64,000 bases of DNA from Dryomyza anilis. Its lineage: Eukaryota; Arthropoda; Insecta; Diptera; Dryomyzidae. The position numbers and the translations under genes were made by a program. Under the pieces are notes generated by a model. That model had not been told where the DNA came from and did not search any database. It worked only from the letters and a program-made list of their open reading frames with translations. The stretch spans positions 2,049,852 through 2,113,851 of the forward strand of contig OX638136.1 in the NCBI GenBank assembly GCA_951804985.1, read 5' to 3'. Below, in pieces: positions 1 through 9,465 of the stretch (the stretch's first letter is position 1; every line of letters begins with the position of its first letter).

Positions 1-785
1 CGCATCCGTATCAAGTACAAATTTCTCACCTGGGATTGGATACGCAAGAATTGGTGCCGAGCACAGCAAAAACGCCCTTTCTTGATCATTGCTCCATTGA
101 AATGCGCGGTTCTTTCTTGTCAACTCGTGAAGACTGCTAGCTACATTGGCAAAACCTGGAACAAATCGTCTGTAGTATGTACATAGCCCCAAGAAACTTC
201 GTAGGTCATGTAGATTTTGCGGTATGAGCCACTCCATGACTGCAACTATTTTATTCTCATCGGTATGCACGCCTTCCGTGGTAACTCGATGACCCAGATA
301 CTTGACTTCTTTCTTGAAAAGTGAGCATTTCTTTGGGCTAAGTTGTAGACCCGCATTTTGCAATCGAAGGAATACTTCCTCTAGATTTCTTAGATGTTCT
401 TTGAAATCCTTGTCCATAACAATTATGTCATCAAGGTATACTAGGCATGTTTTCCAGTGTTAACCATTTAATACGTGCTTCATTAACCGTTCGAATGTTG
501 CTGGGGTATTGCATAGTCCAAACGGCATTACCAAAAATTGCCATAGTCCATCTCCAGTACTGAATGCGGTCTTCTCTCTATCTTTTGGCCCTTTTCAGCA
601 AATATACACCGATATTTGTCAATTAGCTGTTGCACTTGACTCTTTTCTTTGCCACCCAAATCCTTCGTCCACTCATTTATAAACCTGTGAGTAGATTGTT
701 TGTTTATTTGCGATGTGCCGTAGTCCCTTGATGGATTTGACTCACAATTTATAATCGCTAATGCCTCTTGACACTGGCCTATCAC
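1..785 (-). pseudogene. Ty3/Gypsy family A: reverse transcriptase fragment of pol
   Basis: Read on the minus strand, 530 down to 1 encodes the palm and thumb of a Ty3/Gypsy reverse transcriptase. Visible are a VMPFGLCNTPATFERLM-like stretch, the catalytic YLDD box (minus strand, about 445-430), a KCSLFKKEVKYLGH stretch and an FLGLCTYYRRFVPGFA motif. At 528-785 the frame holds the upstream linker (LIDKYRCIFAEK). The fingers between that linker and the VMPFGL motif are missing, so there is an internal deletion, and an in-frame stop interrupts the segment just before YLDD (near 460). RNase H and integrase would lie left of position 1. The product would synthesise element cDNA, but this copy is dead. 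The fragment shares its element with the gag and LTR at 956-1968. Confidence 0.85.
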
Positions 786-955
786 TGTTTACTTTTTAAT
801 TAATTTCGACGAGTTTTCCATGTTTAGAACTCTTATTGGAACAACTTTGTCTTATGTCGTTTCTACTAATGTTCTTCCGACAACAATATTACTTCTGCTC
901 ATTTGCTCATCATTCGCTTCTATAACCCACAACTTGCTTATCCCACAATCTCCAT

Positions 956-1399
956 TTAATTTAGCCCAAACAATTGCTTCTGAATTAGTAAAATCATGCT
1001 TAACTGTCGAGTGCCAATAGTGATTTTCTTGGTAATTTTTCCTCTGATTTGAGCCTCTTTACCTGTCGCTGTTTGCAATCTTATTGCGATAAGCGGCTCT
1101 ACTACGTCCTTAACAAGGTTACTTCTTATTATAGAGTGTGAAGCTCCCGTATCCAATGTTACCATATATGCTGTACAATCAATGACTCCTTCGACAGTTA
1201 AGCTATTTGTGTCCACATTTTTCGATGACGCTGTTGCAGCTTCTACTTCAAACTCGTGCTCTGCGAGGTCAATGCCTTGGTTCTCTAATTCTTCCATTAG
1301 ACGCTTTTGTAGCTCTACTTTCGTACCAGCAGTTGCAAGATTACGAATCGACAGCTCCTTCTTTAGCTGGTCGGCTTTAAGTTGATCGAATTTAACCAT
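956..1399 (-). pseudogene. Ty3/Gypsy family A: gag N-terminus (SAP-like) fused to protease by deletion
   Basis: A 147-codon minus-strand frame starts at the ATG at 1399, about 12 bases inside the primer-binding site, so it is the element's first ORF. Residues 5-38 (QLKADQLKKEL...TKVELQKRL) look like a SAP-type helix pair, as found at the N-terminus of some insect Gypsy Gag proteins. From about residue 70 it switches to an aspartic protease with the active-site triad in TLDTGASHSII. The capsid and zinc-knuckle region expected between these is absent, so I infer an internal deletion of most of gag. The downstream protease (786-955) is out of frame. The plus-strand copy at 28380 preserves part of the missing gag region. 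Confidence 0.8.
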
Positions 1400-1410
1400 T
1401 TTGTATCACA

Positions 1411-1428
1411 ATCCCACTTCTGACACCA
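1411..1428 (-). promoter_or_regulatory. Primer-binding site of family A LTR element
   Basis: On the minus strand, TGGTGTCAGAAGTGGGAT lies one base inside the LTR end at 1430. It starts with TGG, complementary to the CCA end of a tRNA. From memory it fits a leucine tRNA, the primer class used by mdg3-like elements. The same 18 bases recur at 28351-28368. Confidence 0.75.
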
Positions 1429-1429
1429 A

Positions 1430-1968
1430 TGTTACGAAAATTCAGTCAACGGAAAACTGTTCTACGAACTCGTATCGCTGGATTGTGTACAAAATAAAAA
1501 CGCACTTATATTTGGTTTTAACTAGTATTATTTCAACTAGTATTAATTAACTTTATTAATTTAAATAACAACTTAAAGAATAATCACTTATATCAACTGC
1601 TTAATTACTACAATTTATCTTTACAATGTTCAATCACGAGATGCACTAGTTCACTATTAAATCACATCTGAAGTACAGTGCCTCAGATGCGCGGCCTTAT
1701 ATACTGCAGGCATCAGTTCGACACACTTCGACAAGCTTCGACTTGTTTTGAGAACCTTCTACTCGTTTCGTGAATTACGCATGCTATTGGCATCTCATTC
1801 GCACTCATGTGTTTTAATGTGCTGCTCTTCCATCTCTTTCTCGCACATTGCATAGTGCGCTGAATGATCTTCCGTATCTTTCTAACACATTGCTTAGTGC
1901 GCTGAATTGTCTTGCGTCTTATTTATTATAGTTGATTGCTTGCCCAGTGGAGCAAATTACCTCTTTTC
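1430..1968 (-). repeat. 5' LTR of family A Ty3/Gypsy element
   Basis: The block starts TGTTACGAAAATTCAG, directly abutting the primer-binding site, so on the minus strand this is the 5' LTR. It contains a CTTATATAC promoter-like box near 1693 and the family's repeated TTCGACA/TTCGA motifs around 1725-1770. The far edge ends in CTCTTTTCGT without the last bases of the LTR seen at 47796 (GTAACA), so the outer end is slightly eroded. Related copies lie at 28160, 30215, 37970, 40115, 47271 and 59835. Confidence 0.85.
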
Positions 1969-2060
1969 GTGTTCAAGTTTTGATCTTACCTCGTTAAAAT
2001 ATATATATATATATCTATGGATAGATAAATTACCAAAGGTATAACCTACTCTATTTTATG

Positions 2061-4040
2061 CTAATTCAATTCTTCTTCGAATCTCTTCTTCCCTAAGAAG
2101 TTCAATTTTACAAAGTGACTTACATCTTCCCAATTACTCGAAGATGATAACATGACTCTTACTATGTTTGTCGGACAGACACTACATCCTACTATATCCT
2201 CTAGGTCTGCCCTCTCATTTTGGAACCGTGAACAGATAAAGAATACATGTCTAGCATATTCTTGCGCATTGCCAGCTTTGTACGGGCAAAAAGGATCTCT
2301 GTCAGGCCTAAAACGGTACAGAATACGATTTAAAACAATCTTTGCCACTTAGCATCTGTGTGAGGTAGAAATTCAGGTCTTCATGTTTTCTGTCAAGCCA
2401 GAGCTTTATGTCGGGTATTGACAGACGGGTCCACCTACCCTTATTGGATGTTTCCCAAAGCATCTACCAGTTGGCTACACACATTCCTTGCCTCCCGAAT
2501 GTCTATTGTAGGTGTTGTATTTTTTCGAGCCTGAAGGTCAAGTGGTATTAAATCAGCAATAACTGAAACTGCTTCGTCGTAAACAGCAGACACGCAAGGA
2601 AGCAATCCTATACACAGAAATCATAACTTTTGTATAGGATTCAAACTTCAATGAATCTGCCCATATGGGTGATTCATAACGATTTTGCTTTTCACCACCT
2701 CAGATAAGAGTTTCATCTGTAGATATTTCGGAGCCTTTGTATTCTGCATTATTCTTTATAATGTCAGACATGTTCCTGTAGCCTTTGAGCCTACAGGAAC
2801 AGCAAGTAGTCGTTGAATGACAGACAACAGTCAATCATAACACCAAGATATTTTATATAAGGCTTTGTCTCCACGCAATATGATCCAATGTTAAGCTTTA
2901 ACGATTTTCCAACTACTAATTAGAATCGCCTCAGTTTTATAATCGGCCAAGGTTAATCCCACAGAAGAGAACCATGATCGCACTATTTGAATGCTAGCAT
3001 TGGATACAGTTTCCGCTTCTTGTAACTCCTCTTTTGGGTAACTTAAGCCTCAGAAACCATCACACATGTCATACCACATCTACGGACCAAGGACCGATCC
3101 GTAGGGATCGGGGTCCCTAGAACTCTGTTTCGGAAATAATCCCTTACTATGACCAATAAATATCGCGGAAGCTCAATCGCATAAGAGTGTTCACGATAAC
3201 TTTCCAATTCGCAGTATTAAAGTCGTTTTTTATATTCACAGTTACAACCACGCAGTATTCTTTTGTGCCATTTTTCCAGCACTTCTCTTTGATTGTCCTG
3301 GTAGCAGTTTCCACAACGGCGTTGATGGCATCGACTGTTGATTTGCCTTTTCTGAAGCCAAATTGATTATCGGATAGACCTCCGGCGGCTTCGACACATG
3401 TTTCCAATCTTTTGCACAAAACCAGCTTCTGTCCTTTCCACATTGATGGAAATATTCCTTGTCCCAAGCACGAATTTATCAAGTATGTAAATTGGTCTGT
3501 GCAACATTTAAAAGCCTCTTTCAGTACAAGGTTTGGGATACCGTCCAGTCTTGGGGCTTTTTTATCCTAAAATTTTAAGATTTCATCTTCGATTTCATCA
3601 TTTGTCACTAGAGGGTAGTTATAAATATTCTCGCGAGCGTTTTGGTCCCAGTAATTTGGTCTCCCAATAGGGAAAAGGTGTTCTACAATACCATTAAGTG
3701 CTGATTCCTCTGTAGGTGCTGACGGATTTAAGCATTTAAATTTCTATGTTACCTATTTGTAGGCAAGTCACCACGGGTTATCTTGAAGGTCATTACAAAT
3801 TTCTTGAGAGATTTCCTCTTAGATTTACAGGTTTAGTGATGACAATTGTTTTCCGGTCTACCTCTCGTTCTCGTATATTGTCGCCTGGCTCGTACACAAT
3901 CTGTACGCAGTTCATCTGTCTCTCTATTCCACCAATAGACTGATTTTTTTGCAGTTTGGAATACAGCTTTATCAAAGGTGTTGACCTTCCAGCCAATTAG
4001 CTTTGATATGCTCATATTGACAAGTACCAGTGATGCCAAC
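2061..4040 (-). pseudogene. R1-clade LINE ORF2: endonuclease linker, reverse transcriptase, C-terminal zinc region
   Basis: Minus-strand reading from 4040 to 2061 passes through several frames. At 4039-3830 is an endonuclease/RT linker with WWNRETDELRTDC and RARRQYTRTRGRPE, typical of R1-like LINEs. At 3740-3500 is the RT entry region (KKAPRLDGIPN, LKEAFKC). At 3482-3147 is the RT core (LSDNQFGFRKGKSTVDAI, then VVTVNIKNDFNTANW). The catalytic YADD box is missing, with a jump to SWFSSVGLTLADYKTEA near 3000. At 2348-2061 is the C-terminal region with a C-H-C zinc-like pattern (FCPYKAGNAQEYARHVFFIC). Stops and frameshifts (for example near 2340 and 3570) make it a pseudogene. R1-type elements encode target-primed reverse transcription; this one is not in visible rDNA. 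Confidence 0.85.
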
Positions 4041-4096
4041 TCATATTTTTTTCCCGATATTCTTAGAAAAATTCCCCAATTGACATAAAATTTCCC

Positions 4097-5095
4097 TTAC
4101 AAATGTAATTTAAATTCATTGAGAATATATAGTGTTTTTACGATTTTTTTTAATAAAAATCGCAATAATACATAGAACAAAAATGCTTCAAGTAGTATCA
4201 GTGTTTTGAAGTCCTCAGATATGTTCATCAATGCATTGTGCACATCTTGGGTATCAGTGACTTCTTCGATGTCTCTTATTCCGAGCACTATTTCGTGTGT
4301 CAATGGCCGGACTTGTGCCGTTGAGCTTCTTCAATGTTGTGTCTAAATTCATATGTATTCTGGTGGACTGATTTGTAAAGTTGAAGAATCAATTCGCAGT
4401 TTTCCTTATATTATTTACACTTTGGCCAAGAGTATCTAGTTTAGGATCACTTTTAATTTTCTTCAAAATGTCAGCATAAGAGGTGTCCCCACACGTCTGT
4501 ATAATAAGAGCATCTGGCCTGACCGATTTTATTCTGCTCTGTTTATTTGGTTTCTTTTTTTTTAGCTTTTGGGTGAACCTTAACCCAGCCCACCGCTCGG
4601 CGTGCAGGCTTCTACATCATTACACGTTTTTTTTGTAGGGTGTCCTTTAGCTTCTTTGGTTTGTTGTTGTTGAGGATTGTGCTGTCTCTCTTCCGTTTTG
4701 GAACTCCGGTTTGCGATATTTTCGGCCATACTACTTACTCTGTTTGAGTGTGTGTGCTAATCAGCTCAAATTCTACGGATTCACCTTTGCTTTTATCAAG
4801 AGCATTTACCTCACCAGATGCCTGCAAGTACAATGCATTGACCTGACGTGTGATCGTGTGAATATCCTTGTGGATATTCGAGCGGGGTTTGGTAAAGTCA
4901 ACCAGTTGCGATATTGTGTCCCCTAGCTTAGTTAGACAGTCGCTACTCTCACCTCATTTTGCCAAATTTGCGGGTGCTGATCTCACATTCACCCAGTTGC
5001 TCTGGAATGGGTCTATTTCACCCTCTCCTATAAGTTCTTTATTTTGGTTGTTTTTGTCCATTTAGTTTGTCCAAACTCAAAGCCGCAATCTCCAT
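4097..5095 (-). pseudogene. R1-clade LINE ORF1 (gag-like) remnant
   Basis: A minus-strand frame opens at the ATG at 5095 (MEIAALSLDKLNG) and can be followed with a few stops and shifts to 4097. It includes a VDFTKPRSNIHKDIHTITRQ segment, a lysine-rich QKK/KPK region, then SYADILKKIKSDPKLDTLGQ-like sequence at 4480-4420 and an EIVLGIRDIEEVTDTQDV segment at 4300-4240. The last two are characteristic of the conserved part of R1-clade ORF1 just before its zinc knuckles, which I do not see. It sits immediately upstream of ORF2 on the same strand, as expected for one element, so I treat 2050-5095 as a single degraded LINE. Confidence 0.75.
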
Positions 5096-5469
5096 TCGCT
5101 GTGTAGTCGCGTTATGATCCCATGGTTATCTTTGCATGCAGGGAGGCCATGCGATGAGTTGACATGTGATCCTTATGGAATCACATGCCAGTGCCAGATC
5201 CACGTTAGTCGGGAACTTCGACCGAACCTACACCGCCTGAAAGCCATTTCCGAGGAGTTTCACCTCCTCGTACTTAAGTTTCAAAATACAACAGACAGTC
5301 GGCCCTTGGTACGTCTACTCCACATCATTTTCCAGTAATGCCATAATGAAGACCGTTCTGGAGATGATATTAATGCCATACGGCGGAGGTTTCATTGGAT
5401 ACATTCCGGGCGGTATCCACTCGCCCTGTCACAGGACTTCATCGAGCACTTAGGTGGCGCAGACACTCA
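5096..5469. other. Unassigned stretch upstream of R1-like ORF1
   Basis: No convincing coding sequence or repeat. Its position just outside the ORF1 start means it may be the 5' UTR of the R1-like LINE, but nothing in the sequence proves that. Confidence 0.3.
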
Positions 5470-5702
5470 CAATATTTTATATAGCTTCACTTAATAAGCG
5501 CAAACACGCAGAGAAAAGTGGTAGGCGCCAGAAACGCAATAGGTCTAGGCGCAATCATGCACATTATTTTAGCCCCATTTAATAGGCGCAAAAAAGTGGC
5601 GCCCGAAACGCACTATAGCTCTAGGCGCAAACACGCACATTATTTTACCTCCACTTAAGAGGCACAAACACGCAGAACAGTGGAAGGCGCGAAAAACGCA
5701 AA
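5470..5702. repeat. Minisatellite, about three diverged units of ~76-90 bp
   Basis: The words GGCGCAAACACGCA, CTAGGCGCAA, GCACATTATTTTA and CCACTTAA recur in the same order three times. Unit length varies because of small indels. No coding potential. Confidence 0.7.
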
Positions 5703-5760
5703 GTTCCATGCTCTGCATCCTACCAAAACTAGGGTTCGCGGGGAATTCATTCCCGTGGGG

Positions 5761-5931
<171 letters not shown>

Positions 5932-7365
5932 CATGAGATATTTCTCAACATTTGATATGAGATATATCACAACATTTAACATGAGATATTTAAAAATTTT
6001 TAAATTTTGTGAATTTATTTTGGAACAGTTTAACATTTATTTATTATAATATTTTATTTTATTAGAAAATGTTTGTGAGTCAATTATATTATAAAAGGTT
6101 TATACGAACATCTCAATCATATATAAATACGATATCCAACAGTTTTTCATAAGTGTCAGATCAGGTTTGAATACGTAGGCTTTAGATCAGGATTTTTTCA
6201 GGTTGCTTTACGTAAATTTCAAATTAGGATTACGCTAGTCAATCCTGATCAGGATCATTTCAGGTGGCCTTTGGTTGTAATGCGTTATCGTATTACCAAT
6301 TTCCACGCGGGTTCTTTCAGAGATACAGTGGTTCAAAGTTACAAGAAATTGGCCAAAAACCACATTTGTATGGTTAATAAATTCTAAGAAAAAATTATTT
6401 CTCATCTCTTGGGTTTACAAATTTTCACAGTATTTTTTGCTTACGTATATACTGATTTTATAATTCAGCATATTTTCACTAAGGATTCCAATCCTTATGT
6501 TCCAAGTATTTTGACAATTCCATGATTTCGGGAAATGGAATATAAAATCCTTGATTCCGAATTTTTAAATTGATATTACCAGTACCGTAGTAAGAAAATA
6601 TATATTATATTCTAAACAAATGATTATTTTAATGCTGCAACATTTCCACAAAATAATAAACAAAATAATTATGTTAAGGACTACTAAAAAAGAGCATCTA
6701 CAAATTTTAAATCGGGTAGTTTATAGTTTTAGTGTTACAAGCCAGGGATTTAATTTCGTGATTTTCTGTATTTATCAAAACAGATTTTTTTTAATTTTTT
6801 GTTTTAATTAGAGTAACTATGAAGAAAATTCTTCCAAAGGTGGTATAGCAGATGGCCATGATATACACTGTTAGCGAGAATTTCGCTAATTGATAAAGAA
6901 CTGCTTTGTCGGCCGCATGTTGCTGCTTTGCACTAAAACTCTGATTCGCCACATGGAATGTTTTCTGCATAAAGTAGCCCAAAGATATTGTGCAGGTAGC
7001 CCAAAAGTAGCAAGTAGCTCAATTCAAAAATTTAGTAACGTCTGGACGTAAAATGTAGCCCAATCCGCTACTTGTTGCCCAAACTGGCAACCCTGATACG
7101 ACTGACTGCCCGATGTCTATTCTTGCTTCGTTCAGATTTCAGTGTCGTTCTGTTTTGTTATTTTGAAGTGTTGTCTATTTGTGTACTTTTAAGTGTTGTG
7201 TAGTTTTAAGTGTTGTCATTTTGTATAGTTATAGATATTTCATATCGCAGTTGGTTAGTGTTGTCGGCCGCCACGCAACCGTCGTACATTTAACTCACAT
7301 ATATATTCGGTAGAATTCTCCCCGACAGAATTCTTACACGTAGAGTTTTTCTTAGAAGAAGTTTT

Positions 7366-7462
7366 AGTGTGGTGAATTTTAGAGTGGTGAGCTTCAGTGT
7401 GGTAAGTTTTAGAGTGGTGAATTTTGGTGTGGTGAATTTCGCTGTGGTGAATTTCGGTGTGG
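7366..7462 (+). repeat. 15-bp minisatellite in unit 1 (GTGTGGTGAATTTTG-type)
   Basis: Six or so tandem 15-mers of the form GTGTGGTGAATTTTG, GAGTGGTGAGCTTCA and so on. Further short blocks lie at 7886-7914 and 8325-8410 and in all other units. A relaxed minus-strand version (TTCACCACA, CTCACCACACAAC) is scattered over 27445-27545. Because 15 is divisible by three, both strands stay open and read as five-residue repeats (KFTTL on minus, VVNFG on plus); I do not regard them as genes. Confidence 0.85.
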
Positions 7463-7914
7463 TGGTTGATACCCTGTTGGGAAATATCTTGATATTACTG
7501 TAATAACTGTTGACATACACCATCTGGAAAATGTATCCTAATTGCTGATATAATGTGTTTTTAATTTTTGGGTTAAATGGGAGGTGCCACGCCCTGTCCT
7601 CCAAAGTCACCGAGATATAGCCTATACTCTGCAACATACATATTGTGTCAATATTTGGTTCAATTCGGTTCAGCCGTTTATACGTCTATAAGGAACATAC
7701 AGACATACATACTTACATTCACAAATATATAGTAGACTAACTGGACCCGTACACGACTCGTGTCAAGATTTTGTGAATGCAAGGATATGCAGTGATTTTA
7801 TTAATAATTATTATTTATATCTTCGCCGTAGAATTCTTCTCGGTAGAATTCTTACCAGTAGAGTTTTTCCCAGTAGGAGTTTTAGTGTGGTAAATTTTGG
7901 TGTGGTGAGTTTTA

Positions 7915-8324
7915 TAAATAATATAATAATAGTTTGGCGCTACAGTCCTGTATAATACTATGGCCGAGCTCTCTCACCATTTTGAGCTGTGCGTGTTATA
8001 TTTGTGCTAAAATGGTGGGACTTACAGTTTATTGCGCTACAGTCCTGTATAAAACTTTGGCCGAGCTCTCTCACCATTTTGAGCTGTGCGTGTTATATTT
8101 GCACTAAAATGGTGGGACCTACAGTTTATTGCCGAATCCAAAAGGCAGGTAAGAGCTTTTCATAGGCAATGGATTTACTCTCGTAGGTTTCTCATTTACA
8201 GACGAGAGGTAGCGCGTTATAGAAAACTGTTTCTATGAAAATATGTTGAGAACCCCAATCCAGGCTTGAACCGGGGACCTTTCGGCTCGCAGTCCAACGC
8301 ACTAACCACTGAGCTACCGCGGCT
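7915..8324 (-). mobile_element. tRNA-derived SINE (family 1), dimeric body, unit 1
   Basis: Read on the minus strand, the first ~72 bases (8324-8252) fold like a tRNA: GCGGTAGCTCAGTGGTTAG contains a good pol III A box (TAGCTCAGTGG, 8317-8307) and GGTTCAAGCCT (8272-8262) is a good B box. A body follows, then an ATTATTA-rich tail at 7932-7915. The body has an internal tandem duplication of 97 bp (starts at 7938 and 8035). A single-body copy of the same family lies at 32464-32775 and shows a clean target-site duplication, which proves mobility of the family. Confidence 0.85.
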
Positions 8325-8522
8325 CAGTGTGGTGAATTTTAGAGTGGTGAGCTTCAGTGAGGTAAGTTTTTGTGTGGTGAATTTTGATGTGGTGAATTTC
8401 GGTGTGGTGAGTAAAAAATTGTGGTGGTGGTGCGTAGCACCAAAAGTTCATTACATTTGCTATCCTAATTGCTGATATAATGTGTTTTTAATTTTTGGGT
8501 TATATGGGAGGAGCCACGCCCA

Positions 8523-8525
<3 letters not shown>

Positions 8526-8589
<64 letters not shown>

Positions 8590-8595
8590 TATATA

Positions 8596-8627
<32 letters not shown>

Positions 8628-8630
8628 ATA
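8526..8630. repeat. (TA)n and (CATA)n microsatellites in unit 1
   Basis: About 60 bases of TA followed by about ten CATA units. The equivalent in units 2-4 is only about 20 bases of TA and three or four CATA units, so the tract expanded after the tandem duplication or was shortened in the others. Confidence 0.9.
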
Positions 8631-8883
8631 TAATATAAAATTTATATATGGCCCAAAACGCAGCCTATCACCTGACATTTATACGCATTTTTCACCATAT
8701 ATTGCTCCGAAAACATATGAAATCAAATACTTTTAATATTTGTTTTATAAATGTATCTAAAAGAACACTTTTGTGGTAAGATTTTCTATGTATGTAAAAT
8801 TTTTTGTTGCCTTGTTATTTAGGAGTTATGAACGTTTTAAATTGTTTGCTACGTTTCTTCGTACGATTTTTACATACATAGAA

Positions 8884-9116
8884 CATCTTGGCTCAGTTGG
8901 TTAGTCCGCTGGACTATGAGCTGAAATGGCCCGATGCCAAGATTCAAACTGCACCGGAGACTGTAAACATCTGAAAATACATAACTTTTATTACCGTACA
9001 TCAAATATGGAAGTTTTCTCCCATCTTCCGATTTGAGTTATATGGGATCGCTGATATCGAATCTGAAGTCCGTTTTGCTCCATCATATCTGGTTTCCATA
9101 CAATTTGCACTGAAAT
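8884..9116 (+). mobile_element. Second tRNA-like SINE (family 2), unit 1
   Basis: The segment TCTTGGCTCAGTTGGTTAG carries an A-box-like TGGCTCAGTTGG (8889-8900), and GATTCAAACTG at 8941 resembles a B box. The spacing of 52 bases is slightly longer than in real tRNA genes. The rest of a tRNA fold is poor, so I call it a SINE head, not a tRNA. The body runs to an (ATTG)n tail at about 9113-9133, which it shares tail to tail with the minus-strand LINE end. Counterpart A boxes lie at 13267, 17636 and 21977. The body word ATCGAATCTGAAGTCCG is shared with the minus strand of about 27150-27195. Confidence 0.6.
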
Positions 9117-9465
9117 ATTGATTGATTGATTCATTGAAGGGGGGGGAAAACCCCTCTGTACATCGGTCAGAGTACACCTAGGCCATAAAGTAGGCCCGTT
9201 GTGACCCCTCGGATCATGAGTCGTCTGTAATGTGTTGTAGCTGTTATGCTACTCAGTGGAGTTTAGAAATTCCGTGGATTTGACAAATTTTCTTATTACT
9301 TTCCAGTCCAAGCTTCGCAGTTGTTTCAATGATGAAATAAGCGGAGCTCCAAAGTGGATGAATCTATGTCTGGCAAATGCCGGGCAGTGGCACAAGTATT
9401 GTTCGAGCGTCTCTGTCTCTTCCTCACAGGCCTTGCAGAAGTAAAAGTCGACTCTTTCCAATTAG
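9117..9465 (-). pseudogene. LINE 3' end: C-terminal zinc region plus 3' UTR, unit 1
   Basis: A 70-codon minus-strand frame (9461-9249) reads FYFCKACEEETETLEQYLCH followed by CPAFARHRF, ending in a stop. The C-x2-C ... C-x-C pattern with E/T-rich spacing is the zinc-like tail that follows RNase H in LOA/I/Jockey-type LINE ORF2 proteins. A short GC-richer 3' UTR follows (ACAACGGGCC, TGGCCTAGGTG) and ends in (CAAT)n at about 9133-9117. The element is 5'-truncated at about 9465, where sequence becomes AT-rich. It could be the 3' end of the same family as the RNase H-bearing LINE at 24880-26945, which lacks exactly this part; that is inference. Confidence 0.7.

Noticed and set aside
7060..7100. 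hAT-like terminus (minus strand CAGGGTTGCCAGTTTGGGC)
   Set aside because: Only one end seen; no matching inverted end or 8-bp duplication could be found.
7290..7637. 115-codon minus-strand frame with KFTTL repeats, present in all four array units
   Set aside because: Produced by the 15-bp minisatellite and conserved only because the whole unit is duplicated.
8252..8324. Possible functional tRNA gene
   Set aside because: A and B boxes are present but the sequence continues into a SINE body and tail, and copies show a target duplication; stems do not all pair.
8266..8475. 69-codon plus-strand frame repeated in all four units
   Set aside because: Runs antisense through the SINE tRNA head and the minisatellite.
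8884..8955. Possible tRNA gene in plus orientation
   Set aside because: Box spacing is long and the acceptor and T stems do not pair well.
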